From the NCBI GenBank assembly GCA_963830455.1, contig CAWHMT010000001.1, positions 1 to 64,000 on the forward strand: 64,000 nucleotides of DNA, in the 5' to 3' direction. Below are positions 22,994-31,755 of the stretch, in pieces. This DNA is from 20CM-2-65-7 sp963830455 (GTDB taxonomy: Bacteria > Gemmatimonadota > Gemmatimonadetes > Gemmatimonadales > GWC2-71-9). Below the pieces are notes generated by a model. The model searched no databases, was not told the DNA's origin, and saw nothing but the letters and a program-made list of their open reading frames with translations. Within the stretch, counting starts at the first letter, position 1; the number at the start of each line of letters is the position of its first letter. The translations under genes were made by a program, and so were the position numbers.

Positions 22994-25453
22994 TCAGTGC
23001 TGGCGTTCCGGCGCTGTGGCGGTGACGGGGAGCGCCTTTCCGTCGCCGCCCTCCCAAGGCGTGGGTACGCGCGTCGGCTCCGGCCAGGCAATCTCCGGGA
23101 AACTTCCAGGGCCATAGCGTCCGTCCTCGCCCTTTGCTTTTGCCCGCAGCGCCTTGAGCACTTTCTCCGGCGTGATCGGCACTTCATCGACTCGCACACC
23201 CACCGCGTCGTACACGGCATTCGCCACCGCCGGCATCACCGGCAGCAGCGGCCCCTGGCCGACTTCCTTCGCGCCAAACGGACCGTTGGGGTCAGGGTCC
23301 TCGACCAGGTAGGTGATGACGTCGCACATCTCGAGCGTCGTCGGGCTCTTGTACTCGAGCAAAGAGGGAATCTTGTGGACGACTTTGAGATCGCCTCGAT
23401 ACGCCATTTCCTCCATCAACGCTTCGCCCAGCCCCATGTAGATCGAGCCTTCGACCTGGCCGATGACGGTGGCGGAGTTGATGGATCGGCCGACGTCGTG
23501 AGCGATCCAAATCGTGGGCACGCGCACGATTCCCGTTTCGGGATCGACGTCCACCTCGGCGACACAGGCGCTGTACGAGTAGGCGGGAGACGGTCCCACG
23601 CCCGCGCCGCGATACTTCCCGGGGCTCCGAGGCGGCGTATATGAGCCCACGGTCCCAATCGTCCCTTCGGCCGCCTCGGCCAATTGGACGGCTTCCGCGA
23701 ACGAGATGCCGCGCGTGGGGTCCTGTGTGTCGCTGACGCGTCCATCGGCAAATGTGAGCCGGGCGGCCGGCACCTCGAGCTTCTTGCCGGCGTGCAGCGC
23801 CAGGATCTGGCGGGCACGCTCGGCGGCCTGCAGGGCCGCGTTGCCGCTCATGAGCGTCACCCGGCTCGAGTAACTGCCCAGGTCCACCGGGGTGAGATCG
23901 GTGTCGGCCGTGACCACGGCGATGTCGAACGGATCCACGCCGAGCACTTCGGCGACGATGTAGGCGAGAATCGAATCGGAGCCCTGGCCGATGTCGGTGG
24001 AGCCGCAGAACACGGTCACGCCGCCGCCGCGGTCGCATTTCAGCTGCACGCCGGAGTGCGGCATGTTGTTCCAGTAGATCGGCAGCCCCGCGCCCGAGAT
24101 GTAGCTCGAGCACGCGAGTCCCACTCCCCGTCCGCGCGGCAGCTTGCGAAACCGCTTTTTCCACTCCGAGCCGTCGACCACTTTTTCGATGCAGGTGCCG
24201 AGGCCCATCGAGCCCACGCGCAGGTAGTTGGCCGTCAGGGAATTGGGCGGCACGAGCGTCTTGAGGCGCAGCTCCGCCGGATCGAGGCCCAGCTGCTCGG
24301 CGATCTTGTCGATGTGCACTTCGAGGGCAAAGCGCGGCTGCGGCGTGCCATGCCCCCGCTTGGGGCCGCACGGCGCCTTGTTGGTGAAGGCGCGGGCTCC
24401 CTGGAAGTGATAGCGCGGGATGTGGTACGTGACGGTCTGCAGGGCGCCCGTGTAGTACGTGCTGGCGACCCCATACGAGCCGTACGCACCGCCGTCCAGC
24501 AGCGATCGAAAGTGCATGCCGGTGATCGAGCCGTCGCGTTTCACGCCCGTGCGCACCCACATCAGCGTCGGGTGGCGGCCGCGATGACAGTAGAACACTT
24601 CCTCCCGCGTCAGCGTGATCTTCACCGGCCGGCCGGTCATCATCGCCAGCTTGGCGACGGCGATCTCATGATTGAACGGATCACTCTTCCCGCCGAAGCC
24701 GCCGCCGTTGGGGGTCGCGATCACGCGCACGCGCGCCGCGGGGAGCTCCAGGACCTGGGCCAGCGCGCGATGCACGTAATGCGGCGTCTGGGTGGAGCTC
24801 CACAGGGTGAGTTTGCCGTCGGGTGACCACATCGCGACGGCCGCGTGCTGCTCCATCGGGAGGTGGGTATTGCCCTCGAAGAAGAACAGATCTTCCCGCA
24901 CGAGATCGCCCTCGGCAATTCCGGCCGCCGCGTCGCCAAACTCGAGATCGATCAGTTTGTGGAGATTGCCGCTGTCGCCGTAGTCGTGGATGCGCGGTTC
25001 CGGTCGTGCGACGGCGTCCTCGGCCGATGCGAATGATGGGAGAGGCTCGTACGCGACCGCGATGAGGTCGAGCGCCGCCGTCGCCGCTTCTTCCGTGGTC
25101 GCCGCGACGGCGGCCACCGGATCGCCGATGAAGCGCACCTTGTCCACGCACAGCGCGTGCTCGTCCTGAGAGACCGGCAGAATACCAAACGGGATCGGCA
25201 GATCTTTTCCGGTGAGGACGGCGAGCACGCCGGGGTACTGTCCCGCGGCCGATGCATCAACCGAGACGATGCGCGCGTGCGGCTGTGTGCTGCGCAGCAG
25301 CTTGCAGTAGAGCATCCGCGGGAAGGCCAGATCGTCGGCGAATCTCGTCGCGCCGGTCACCTTGGCGACGGCGTCGACCTTGCGCAGCGCCTTGCCGATA
25401 ATGTTGGACGGTTGGACGGTTGGACGGTTAGACGGGCGCTTACGCGTGGCCAT
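22994..25453 (-). CDS. molybdopterin subunit of a xanthine dehydrogenase-family hydroxylase
   Basis: Large molybdopterin-binding subunit, 819 aa. Recognisable segments are the N-terminal a/b hammerhead (DAVAKVTGATRFADDLAF), GGGFGGKSDPF near 255, the molybdopterin contacts GSTDIGQGSDS and SYSSRVTLMSG, and the active-site loop GPFGAKEVGQGPLLPV with the probable catalytic Glu. In the 4-hydroxybenzoyl-CoA reductase group this subunit binds the aromatic substrate. ATG 25453 lies 11 bases before the upstream stop, giving a 14-base overlap with the 2Fe-2S gene. Residues 5-17 (KRPSNRPTVQPSN) are encoded by a GGTTGGAC tandem repeat. Substrate unknown. Confidence 0.92.
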   Translation of the reverse strand: MATRKRPSNRPTVQPSNIIGKALRKVDAVAKVTGATRFADDLAFPRMLYCKLLRSTQPHARIVSVDASAAGQYPGVLAVLTGKDLPIPFGILPVSQDEHALCVDKVRFIGDPVAAVAATTEEAATAALDLIAVAYEPLPSFASAEDAVARPEPRIHDYGDSGNLHKLIDLEFGDAAAGIAEGDLVREDLFFFEGNTHLPMEQHAAVAMWSPDGKLTLWSSTQTPHYVHRALAQVLELPAARVRVIATPNGGGFGGKSDPFNHEIAVAKLAMMTGRPVKITLTREEVFYCHRGRHPTLMWVRTGVKRDGSITGMHFRSLLDGGAYGSYGVASTYYTGALQTVTYHIPRYHFQGARAFTNKAPCGPKRGHGTPQPRFALEVHIDKIAEQLGLDPAELRLKTLVPPNSLTANYLRVGSMGLGTCIEKVVDGSEWKKRFRKLPRGRGVGLACSSYISGAGLPIYWNNMPHSGVQLKCDRGGGVTVFCGSTDIGQGSDSILAYIVAEVLGVDPFDIAVVTADTDLTPVDLGSYSSRVTLMSGNAALQAAERARQILALHAGKKLEVPAARLTFADGRVSDTQDPTRGISFAEAVQLAEAAEGTIGTVGSYTPPRSPGKYRGAGVGPSPAYSYSACVAEVDVDPETGIVRVPTIWIAHDVGRSINSATVIGQVEGSIYMGLGEALMEEMAYRGDLKVVHKIPSLLEYKSPTTLEMCDVITYLVEDPDPNGPFGAKEVGQGPLLPVMPAVANAVYDAVGVRVDEVPITPEKVLKALRAKAKGEDGRYGPGSFPEIAWPEPTRVPTPWEGGDGKALPVTATAPERQH
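25402..25435. repeat. GGTTGGAC tandem repeat at the start of the Mo-subunit gene
   Basis: About four copies of an 8-base unit (GGTTGGAC, last one GGTTAGAC) that encode residues 6-17 of the molybdopterin subunit in frame. Same repeat family as 21484-21560. Confidence 0.85.
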
Positions 25454-25970
25454 ACAACGACTCCCGACGGGGCTCCGCGACTTCCCCGCGCATGCGAGCC
25501 GCTGCCAGCTCGACGGCCTCGTAGATCTTGATGTAGCCGGTGCAGCGGCAGAGGTTGCCCGCCAGGGCGTCTTTGATTTCGTCGCGAGTGGGTTTGGGGT
25601 TTTCGGCCAGCAAGGCTTCGGCGGCCAGCAAGAACGCCGGCGTGCAGTAGCCGCACTGGGCGGCGCCCAGGTCGGCGAACGTCTCCTGGAGCGGATGGAG
25701 CTTGCCGCCCCGGGCCATGCCTTCGACCGTGCGGACGTGCTGCTCGGCGCAGGCGAGGCCCAGGACCAGACAGGACAGCACCGGGATTCCATCCAGGATC
25801 ACGGTACAGGTGCCGCATTCGCCCAGTTCGCATCCGTGTTTCGTCCCCGTGAGCCCCAGATCCTCACGCAACACCTCGAGCAGCGTCTTGTGCGGTGCGA
25901 ACGCGACTTCGCCGCGCTCGCCATTGACCGTGAGCGCGATCTTGACCTTGGACTCGGGGGTTGGGGGCAC
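25440..25970 (-). CDS. 2Fe-2S subunit of a xanthine dehydrogenase-family hydroxylase
   Basis: Small iron-sulfur subunit, 176 aa. The plant-ferredoxin-type cluster is bound by C47, C52, C55 and C67 (HGCELGECGTC) and the second, helical-domain cluster by C106, C109, C141 and C143 (QCGYCTP and LCRCTGY). Both clusters are complete, so electron transfer between molybdenum and FAD/4Fe-4S subunit should work. No ATG is available; GTG 25970 gives the usual length and start (PPTPESKVKIALTVNG). The longer frame to 26744 runs antisense to the dipeptidase and is not coding. It is the first gene of the leftward operon. Confidence 0.9.
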   Translation of the reverse strand: MPPTPESKVKIALTVNGERGEVAFAPHKTLLEVLREDLGLTGTKHGCELGECGTCTVILDGIPVLSCLVLGLACAEQHVRTVEGMARGGKLHPLQETFADLGAAQCGYCTPAFLLAAEALLAENPKPTRDEIKDALAGNLCRCTGYIKIYEAVELAAARMRGEVAEPRRESLYGHA

Positions 25971-26015
25971 GTCGTAATCTTGATAACAGGTACTGGTGGC
26001 GCCAGCTTGTTGGCC

Positions 26016-27218
26016 ATGACCAAAGCTCTGCTCGTATGTGCTGCGCTCGTGTCGATCGTCTTCTCCCCGCTGCGGACACAGGACTATCGCGCGCAAGCCG
26101 TTCGCATCCTTCGCACCGTTCCGCTGATCGACGGCCATAACGACATCCCTGACGCGATTCGCGAGCGCGGTGGCCTCGACTCGGTCGACCTCGCCGTCAG
26201 CCAGCCGCGGCTGATGACCGACATTGCGCGGCTGCGGAGCGGCGGCGTGGGTGCGCAGTTCTGGGCCGCCTACGTTCCCGTCAGCACGATTCACGAAGGG
26301 GAGCATGCGGCCGTCTACGCCCTCGAACAGATCGATTTCGTCTACCGACTGTGCGCCAAGTATCCCGCGGCGTTCGCCATGGCCCGCACCGCCGACGAGA
26401 TCGAGCGGAACTTCAAAGCCGGCAAGATCTCCTGCCTGATCGGGATCGAGGGCGGACACGCGATCGAGAACTCCCTCGGCGCGCTGCGCGGCTTCGCGCA
26501 GCTCGGCGTGCGCTACATGACGCTGACGCACTGGGAGACACTCGACTGGGCCGATGCCGCAACCGACACGGCGAAGCATGGTGGGCTCACGCCCTTCGGG
26601 GAAGACGTCGTGCGGGAGATGAACCGCGTGGGCATGCTGGTCGATCTGTCCCACGTCTCGGACGGCACGATGCTCGATGCGCTGCGCGTCTCGCGCGCGC
26701 CCGTCATCTTCTCGCACTCCTCGGCGCGCGTGCTCGATCATCACGTGCGAAACGTGCCCGACTCGATCCTCAAGCTGGTGGCGCAGAACGGCGGCATCGT
26801 CATGGCCAACTTCGCCCCGGACTATGTGTCGGAAGCGCTGCGCGTCTACAGTGATTCAATTCAGCAAAAGAGCGCGCTGCTGCGCGCCGGTGGTGCGGAC
26901 TCGCTGGCCGTGCGCGACTCGGTCGCGGCCTGGCGCGCCCTCGCGCCGAAAGCCACGCTGGCACAGGTCGCCGACCACATGGATCACCTGCGCCGGATCG
27001 CCGGCGTGGATCACGTCGGAATCGGCTCCGACTTCGACGGGATTTCGAGCGTGCCGGTGGGTCTGGAGGATGTCTCGAAGTTTCCGGACCTCGTTGCCGA
27101 GCTGCTGCGGCGCGGCTGGACGGAGGCGGACGTGAAGAAGGTGGCGGGCTTGAACATGCTGCGCGTGCTGCGCGACGCGGAACGTGTGTCGCGCGAGCTG
27201 CAAACGGCCGCTAGATGA
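26016..27218 (+). CDS. M19 family (renal-type) membrane dipeptidase, exported
   Basis: Zinc dipeptidase of the M19 family, 400 aa. A hydrophobic N-terminal segment (3-20) directs export. Metal ligands are H41 and D43 (IDGHND), bridging E145 (GIEGGHA), H213 (DLSHVS) and H234 (FSHSSAR), with D in GSDFDG near the C-terminus. It hydrolyses dipeptides, including in some members D-amino acid ones. ATG 26016 is chosen, since upstream sequence in this frame is antisense to the 2Fe-2S gene. It is divergent from the molybdenum hydroxylase operon with 45 bases between the starts. Confidence 0.92.
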   Translation: MTKALLVCAALVSIVFSPLRTQDYRAQAVRILRTVPLIDGHNDIPDAIRERGGLDSVDLAVSQPRLMTDIARLRSGGVGAQFWAAYVPVSTIHEGEHAAVYALEQIDFVYRLCAKYPAAFAMARTADEIERNFKAGKISCLIGIEGGHAIENSLGALRGFAQLGVRYMTLTHWETLDWADAATDTAKHGGLTPFGEDVVREMNRVGMLVDLSHVSDGTMLDALRVSRAPVIFSHSSARVLDHHVRNVPDSILKLVAQNGGIVMANFAPDYVSEALRVYSDSIQQKSALLRAGGADSLAVRDSVAAWRALAPKATLAQVADHMDHLRRIAGVDHVGIGSDFDGISSVPVGLEDVSKFPDLVAELLRRGWTEADVKKVAGLNMLRVLRDAERVSRELQTAAR

Positions 27219-27233
27219 CCTGAACGATCTTCA

Positions 27234-27253
27234 CGCCGCCAAGACCGGCGGCG
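27234..27253. terminator. hairpin between convergent genes
   Basis: Seven-base stem CGCCGCC/GGCGGCG with a six-base loop, in the 42 bases separating the convergent dipeptidase and Hpt-receiver genes. No T-run follows on either strand. Confidence 0.4.
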
Positions 27254-27260
27254 CGCGCGT

Positions 27261-28091
27261 TCACCGACCCACCCAGCGCCGGATTTTTTCGAGCGCCACG
27301 CGCAAGCTCATCGGCTTCACCATGTAATCGATCGCGCCCGCTTCGAGCCCGCGCAGCTGCTCGGTTTCGCTGCCGTGCACCGTCGTGAAGACCACGCGGT
27401 ACTTCCCCGGGCAGTCACGCTGCAGCTCATCGAAGATCGAGTAGCCGTCGGGAGCCGGGAGGTCCACGTCGAGCAACAGCAGCGGCGGTGTTCCGCCTGC
27501 GGTGTTCAGGCCTTTGAGCAGGTCGAGGGCGTCGCGACCATTGCGGAACTGGCGAAACCGGTATCCACGTGCCTCGAGTCCGAATGACAGCAGCTCCGCG
27601 AGCGCAGGGTCGTCCTCGACGACGATGACCTCAGGGATGTCGGTGGCGTCCTCGAGTGTCAGCTCTGGGGCGGCCGAGGGGGGGGGCGGCGCAGGGGCGG
27701 CGGGTGGCGGCGTTGACGCTTGCTTGGTGAAGAGCGCTGCTGCCAACCGGCGCACGAAGCCCCGGGCCGCGGCTCCCCGATCGTCCACCCCGTTGGCGGG
27801 GTGCTCGAGCCACTGCTTCGCTGCCTCCTCCAGCTCGGCGGCCACGACGGAAGCCTGTGGGAACCCGAACGATCCGGCGGAGCCGCGCAGCCGGTGGGCG
27901 TCACGGCGCAGGTCTTCGATCGCCGCCTCGTCGTCGCCCGACGCTACGAGGCGCTCGGCGAGCTCGGCAATCGTCCCGAGCTGGTCGCGGGCCCCTTGCA
28001 GGTATTCGTCGCGGATGCCGGGGGGAAGGCCGAAGTCGTCGACCGGGCTCTCCCCTGCGGCCCCGCCGAGTCCCTGGGTCACGGGCTCCAA
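27261..28091 (-). CDS. Hpt domain-response regulator fusion
   Basis: Phosphorelay protein of 276 aa joining a histidine-phosphotransfer domain (about 25-120; phospho-His H66 in AHRLRGSAGSFG) to a receiver domain (about 154-275; acidic pair E159-D160-D161, acceptor D208 in LLLLDVDLP, conserved K in MVKPM). A Pro/Ala-rich linker (126-143) separates them. It has no output domain, so it probably shuttles phosphate between a hybrid kinase and another regulator. The hybrid kinase at 16-18 kb is a conceivable partner, but there is no direct evidence. Confidence 0.87.
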   Translation of the reverse strand: MEPVTQGLGGAAGESPVDDFGLPPGIRDEYLQGARDQLGTIAELAERLVASGDDEAAIEDLRRDAHRLRGSAGSFGFPQASVVAAELEEAAKQWLEHPANGVDDRGAAARGFVRRLAAALFTKQASTPPPAAPAPPPPSAAPELTLEDATDIPEVIVVEDDPALAELLSFGLEARGYRFRQFRNGRDALDLLKGLNTAGGTPPLLLLDVDLPAPDGYSIFDELQRDCPGKYRVVFTTVHGSETEQLRGLEAGAIDYMVKPMSLRVALEKIRRWVGR

Positions 28092-28117
28092 GATATAACT
28101 AGCTTCTGTTTCGACCT

Positions 28118-28336
28118 ATGGTTGAGCACGCGGCGGGGCTTTGTGCGACCTGTGAATGGGTGCGGATCGCGAAAAACCGCCGGGGGTCCGTGTTCTATCG
28201 GTGCCTGCGCGCCGATACGGACCCCCGGTTCGTGAAATACCCTCCCCTACCGGTGCTGCGCTGCCCCGGGTACGAGCGGCGGGCGCACGGCGGCGACCCG
28301 CTTGGTGAAACCCAGCGCGATGGTCACGAGCGCTAG
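28118..28336 (+). CDS. small four-cysteine protein
   Basis: Protein of 72 aa with C9-x2-C12, C29 and C49, arranged as in a small family I recognise from soil bacteria (C..C, then RGSVFYRC, then DPRFVKYPPLPVLRCPGYE). The pattern suggests a zinc or iron-sulfur site; function unknown. The last 20 residues overlap the convergent membrane gene by 90 bases and are probably not conserved. It starts 26 bases from the divergent Hpt-receiver gene. Confidence 0.65.
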   Translation: MVEHAAGLCATCEWVRIAKNRRGSVFYRCLRADTDPRFVKYPPLPVLRCPGYERRAHGGDPLGETQRDGHER

Positions 28337-28588
28337 CACATCCAGCACCTCAGCGATGATGTGCGCAAACAGAAAATGTGTCAGCCCGGCGTGGTAGGTG
28401 ATGTATGACAGCTCCGCGAGGATGAACAGGAGGAAGCCGTTGTTCTTCGTCTTGCGGGAGAGCCAGTACCCTACGACGATGAGCGCGGAGTGAATGATGA
28501 TGAAAGCCCAATGCGGCATCGCTTCCATGAATGACCCAAACGGAGCGGCGATGTCCTCATCCTGGAGCAGAACGGCGAGAAAAAACAT
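28247..28588 (-). CDS. small membrane protein, unknown
   Basis: Membrane protein of 113 aa with about three helices (near 27-45, 52-70 and 78-95) containing several His and Tyr residues in the membrane segment (YITYHAGLTHFLFAH). ATG 28588 has an AGGA site; a GTG at 28615 would add nine residues. No family recognised. Its 3' end overlaps the convergent four-cysteine gene. Confidence 0.6.
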   Translation of the reverse strand: MFFLAVLLQDEDIAAPFGSFMEAMPHWAFIIIHSALIVVGYWLSRKTKNNGFLLFILAELSYITYHAGLTHFLFAHIIAEVLDVLALVTIALGFTKRVAAVRPPLVPGAAQHR

Positions 28589-28826
28589 GGAATGATCCTG
28601 GGTGAGTGGCGCCACAACTTAATGGTCGCCCTTCCCACCGAGGGGGTGGCCTCGAAGGACGCGCGAGTGCCGACCCCCGGCTAGTCATTGGGCGAATTCC
28701 GTGCCGTGGGCCGTATCGTTCGTGCCGAGCGCGATTTACGGCTTACCGAATAGCCGTTTGTGATCTTTCTCACTTGCAGATTGCCCACGCGTCAGTCACT
28801 TTGGTCGACCTTCGCGGAAGGAATCT

Positions 28827-29753
28827 GTGTTGCAGCAACGATCCCTGGAGCGCGCCAAGCAGCTGTTCCTGAGGCACTTCGAGCGCATCCTCGTCGTGCT
28901 GCTGGTCGCATCGCTGCTCGGCATCAACGCGCTGATCGACCAGAAGATCGCGTTTCTCAGTTTCTATTATCTGCCCATCATCCTCGCCGGCTTCTTCGGC
29001 GGCCGGCGCTTTGCCGTCGTCTCGGGCGTGTTCATCGCGTCGCTCGTCGTCTTTTTCCAGGCGACGCGAGGGCTGGGAATGGAGCCCGGGCTGACTGAGG
29101 ACGTACTGATGACGCTGATTCCGTGGGCCGGTTTCCTCATTCTCACGGGCTATGTGGTTGGTGGTCTCGCCGAGCAGCGGGCGGCGCGCCTGACGGATCT
29201 CAAGAACGCCTACCTGGCGACGCTCGAGGTGCTCACCTATCACATTGAATCGGCCGAGCGGCACCAGGAAGGCCATTCCACGCGAGTCGCCCAATTGGCG
29301 GCCGACATGGGGGCCGAGCTGAAGCTATCCGAGAACGAGGTGGAGAACCTGCGGATCGCGGCGCTGCTGCACGAAGTCGGCACGGTCGACCAGCGGCTGC
29401 TGCGGCTCTTGTCCCGCTCCGTGACGGACGAATCGCTGGCCGTCGCCCGGGCCCTGCGCGGCGCGGCCGAGATCATCGCCGAGTATTCGCATTACTACGA
29501 GATCGTCGGAGACGACTGGGACATCGAAGCGTTGCCGATGGCGGTCACCGTGAAGGTGTTGGCCGTGGCTGACGCGTTCGAAACGCTGCAGATGGCCACG
29601 CCGGTCCGGCCGGCGTTTACGCGCTGGAGCGCGCTGGAAGAGGTTGAGAAAGGGGCAGGAAAGACGTTCGCGCGTGAAGCGGTGCGCGCGCTGCGGGTGA
29701 TTGCTGGCCGACCGGAGGTTGCAGCTCCGATCAAGAATCTGAAGGTGGGCTAG
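28827..29753 (+). CDS. membrane-anchored degenerate HD-domain protein
   Basis: 308 aa with four N-terminal hydrophobic helices (about 20-35, 42-58, 62-80 and 94-113), a short coiled coil and a C-terminal HD-type domain similar to HD-GYP phosphodiesterases (EGHSTRVAQLAADMGAEL). The metal-binding His-Asp is replaced: LLHEVGTVD stands where LHDIGK is expected, and there is no GYP motif. It is therefore probably not a cyclic-di-GMP phosphodiesterase and may be a sensor or binding protein. Start is GTG 28827 with an AAGGA site. Its end overlaps the convergent small membrane gene by 23 bases. Confidence 0.75.
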   Translation: MLQQRSLERAKQLFLRHFERILVVLLVASLLGINALIDQKIAFLSFYYLPIILAGFFGGRRFAVVSGVFIASLVVFFQATRGLGMEPGLTEDVLMTLIPWAGFLILTGYVVGGLAEQRAARLTDLKNAYLATLEVLTYHIESAERHQEGHSTRVAQLAADMGAELKLSENEVENLRIAALLHEVGTVDQRLLRLLSRSVTDESLAVARALRGAAEIIAEYSHYYEIVGDDWDIEALPMAVTVKVLAVADAFETLQMATPVRPAFTRWSALEEVEKGAGKTFAREAVRALRVIAGRPEVAAPIKNLKVG

Positions 29754-29997
29754 CCCTGCCGCTGGCGACGCCCCCGGCGACGCCGACTCCCAACGCGATC
29801 ATCGTTCCAACCCCGATCGCCGGCAGTAGCGTCACCGGGATCAAGGCCGCCGCCGCGACCGCACCCGCGATGACCGGTGCCGAAGGTCTCTGGACGGCGT
29901 CGACGAACCGAAGCCGCCGGCGCACAAAGTTTTTCGTGACGTAGTAACCGCCCACGAGCGCGGTGCCCGCGAGCACCAATCCCAGTGTGACAAACAT
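29731..29997 (-). CDS. small membrane protein (88 aa)
   Basis: Short protein with a hydrophobic N-terminal helix (3-20), a basic segment (KNFVRRRLRF) and a second long hydrophobic stretch (42-78) rich in Gly, Ala and Val. ATG 29997 follows an AGGAGC site on the coding strand. No family recognised; overlaps the convergent HD-protein gene by 23 bases. Confidence 0.6.
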   Translation of the reverse strand: MFVTLGLVLAGTALVGGYYVTKNFVRRRLRFVDAVQRPSAPVIAGAVAAAALIPVTLLPAIGVGTMIALGVGVAGGVASGRASPPSDS

Positions 29998-30065
29998 GTG
30001 GCTCCTTTAGGTACGGCCTCTACGCAACTTGCGTAGGCGTCGTTTCAGGCGCAATTGTCCGTGTC

Positions 30066-30713
30066 ATGCCGGCACGGCTACGGGACTTCGATGCGGCGGA
30101 CCGGGCGTACCTGCTGAAGGTCGCCGTGTTCTTTGGTCCGGCCTGCTTCGTGATCCTGTCGTTCCTGTGGTATTTCATGCAGAAGCAGGGATGGATCTCT
30201 GGCTGGCTCGCCGTGCTGCTCACGGTGCTCAACGTCCCACTCACGATCGCCGGCATCTTCGCGATCCACCGGTCCGTCGCAGCCGCATCCACCGGTTTGG
30301 TGCGAACGATTTTCGCGGACGGTAACATCAAGCCGCCGGCCACGTATCCCCGCCAGGATGTCCTGATCGTGCGGGGGAAGTACGCCGAAGCCGCCGACTG
30401 GTTTCGCGATCACATCCGCATCGAGCCGGACGATCACGAAGCGCGGCTCCGTCTGGCGATGTTGCTGGAAGCGCACTTGCAGCGCTACGACGAAGCCGAG
30501 CAGCTCCTGCTGAAGATCCGTAATGCCGCGCCGCCCGGCGACGCGCGCCAGCAGATGCAGGCGTCCAATCACCTCATCGATCTGTATCGGAAGACGGACA
30601 GAACGGATCGACTGATGGTCGAGCTGGCGCGGTTCGTCGATCGCTATCGCGGCTCACCGCAGGCGACAGGCGCGGCCCGCGAGCTCAAGGAGTTGAAAGA
30701 GCGCGGCGCGTGA
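30066..30713 (+). CDS. membrane-anchored TPR-type protein
   Basis: 215 aa: two helices near the N-terminus (about 17-38 and 45-66) and a cytoplasmic helical-repeat region (about 95-200) that reads as tetratricopeptide repeats (RGKYAEAADWFRDHIRIEPD, then LQRYDEAEQLLLKIRN, then LIDLYRKTDRTDRLMVEL). Probably a scaffold for a membrane complex. Its stop codon directly abuts that of the convergent fabH. Confidence 0.72.
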   Translation: MPARLRDFDAADRAYLLKVAVFFGPACFVILSFLWYFMQKQGWISGWLAVLLTVLNVPLTIAGIFAIHRSVAAASTGLVRTIFADGNIKPPATYPRQDVLIVRGKYAEAADWFRDHIRIEPDDHEARLRLAMLLEAHLQRYDEAEQLLLKIRNAAPPGDARQQMQASNHLIDLYRKTDRTDRLMVELARFVDRYRGSPQATGAARELKELKERGA

Positions 30714-31709
30714 CTACCAGCGAATCGCGGCGCTGCCCCAGGTAAAGCCCGAACCAAACGCCGTCAGGACGAGCAGGTCACCCTTCTTCAGGCGCCCCTC
30801 GGCGAGCGCTTCATCGAGCGCGATGGGAATCGACGCTGCCGTCGTATTGCCGTACTTCTGGATGTTGACGTAGACCTGATCGTCGCGCAGCCCGGCGGCC
30901 TTCTGGACCATTTCGATGATGCGCAGGTTGGCCTGGTGCGGCACGAGCAGCTTGATGTCGTTGGGCGTCAGGCGATTGGCTTTGAGCGCGATCGCAATCG
31001 ATTCGGGCATCTTCACCGACGCGAACTTGAACACTTCGCGTCCTTCCATGACCGCGCGATGCAGTCCCTGCTCGAGCATCTCGACGCTGACATACGGATC
31101 GTGCGCGAGTCCGGGACCGTCGACCCAGAGCTTCTCGGCATAGCGCCCGTCGGCAAAAATGTGCGTCGAGAGCACGCCACGGCCGTTTTCGGCGACCGGG
31201 CCGAGCACCACCGCGCCGGCGCCGTCGCCGAACAGCACGGCCGTGTCGCGCCCCCGCGTCGTCTTGTCGAGCCCGCGCGAGTGCACCTCAGCGCCGACGA
31301 GCAGGATGTGCTTGTACTGGCCCGTGCGAATCCACGCGTCCGCAATCGACAGGCCATAGATGAATCCGCTGCACTGATTGCGCACGTCCACCGCGGGAAT
31401 GTCGGTGAGGCCCAGCTCACGCTGCAGGAACACGCCGTTGCCGGGTTCGAAGTGATCGGGCGTGCAGGTGCAGTAGATGATGCAGTCGAGGTCGCTCGCC
31501 GCGAGGCCCGCCTTGTCGAGCGCTTTGCGCGACGCCTCACGCGCCAGGCCGACGCCGGTGTCGCCCTTGTCGACCCAATGACGCGTCTTGATGCCGCTGC
31601 GCTGCACGATCCACTCGTCGGACGTGTCCATGATCTTCGCGAGGTCGTCGTTGGTAACGACGCGCGCTGGAACGTGAAAACCGGTGGAGAGGAATGCCGT
31701 GCGCGCCAT
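30714..31709 (-). CDS. fabH: beta-ketoacyl-ACP synthase III
   Basis: Thiolase-fold initiating condensing enzyme of fatty-acid synthesis (331 aa); joins acetyl-CoA or another acyl-CoA with malonyl-ACP. The catalytic triad is visible as C113 (VRNQCSGF), His in VPHQANLRI and Asn in KYGNTTAAS. The end FGSGFTWGSAAIRW is the typical KAS III C-terminus. The gene stands alone, not in a fab operon, and some such single copies act in branched-chain or secondary lipid priming; plain FabH is the simplest reading. Confidence 0.94.
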   Translation of the reverse strand: MARTAFLSTGFHVPARVVTNDDLAKIMDTSDEWIVQRSGIKTRHWVDKGDTGVGLAREASRKALDKAGLAASDLDCIIYCTCTPDHFEPGNGVFLQRELGLTDIPAVDVRNQCSGFIYGLSIADAWIRTGQYKHILLVGAEVHSRGLDKTTRGRDTAVLFGDGAGAVVLGPVAENGRGVLSTHIFADGRYAEKLWVDGPGLAHDPYVSVEMLEQGLHRAVMEGREVFKFASVKMPESIAIALKANRLTPNDIKLLVPHQANLRIIEMVQKAAGLRDDQVYVNIQKYGNTTAASIPIALDEALAEGRLKKGDLLVLTAFGSGFTWGSAAIRW

Positions 31710-31755
31710 CGACGCTCTGGGTTGCGGGTGACAGCGAAGGTACGAAGATTAGCTC

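Noticed and set aside
25440..26744. Long N-terminal extension of the 2Fe-2S subunit
   Set aside because: The extension is antisense to the M19 dipeptidase; the subunit family starts near GTG 25970.
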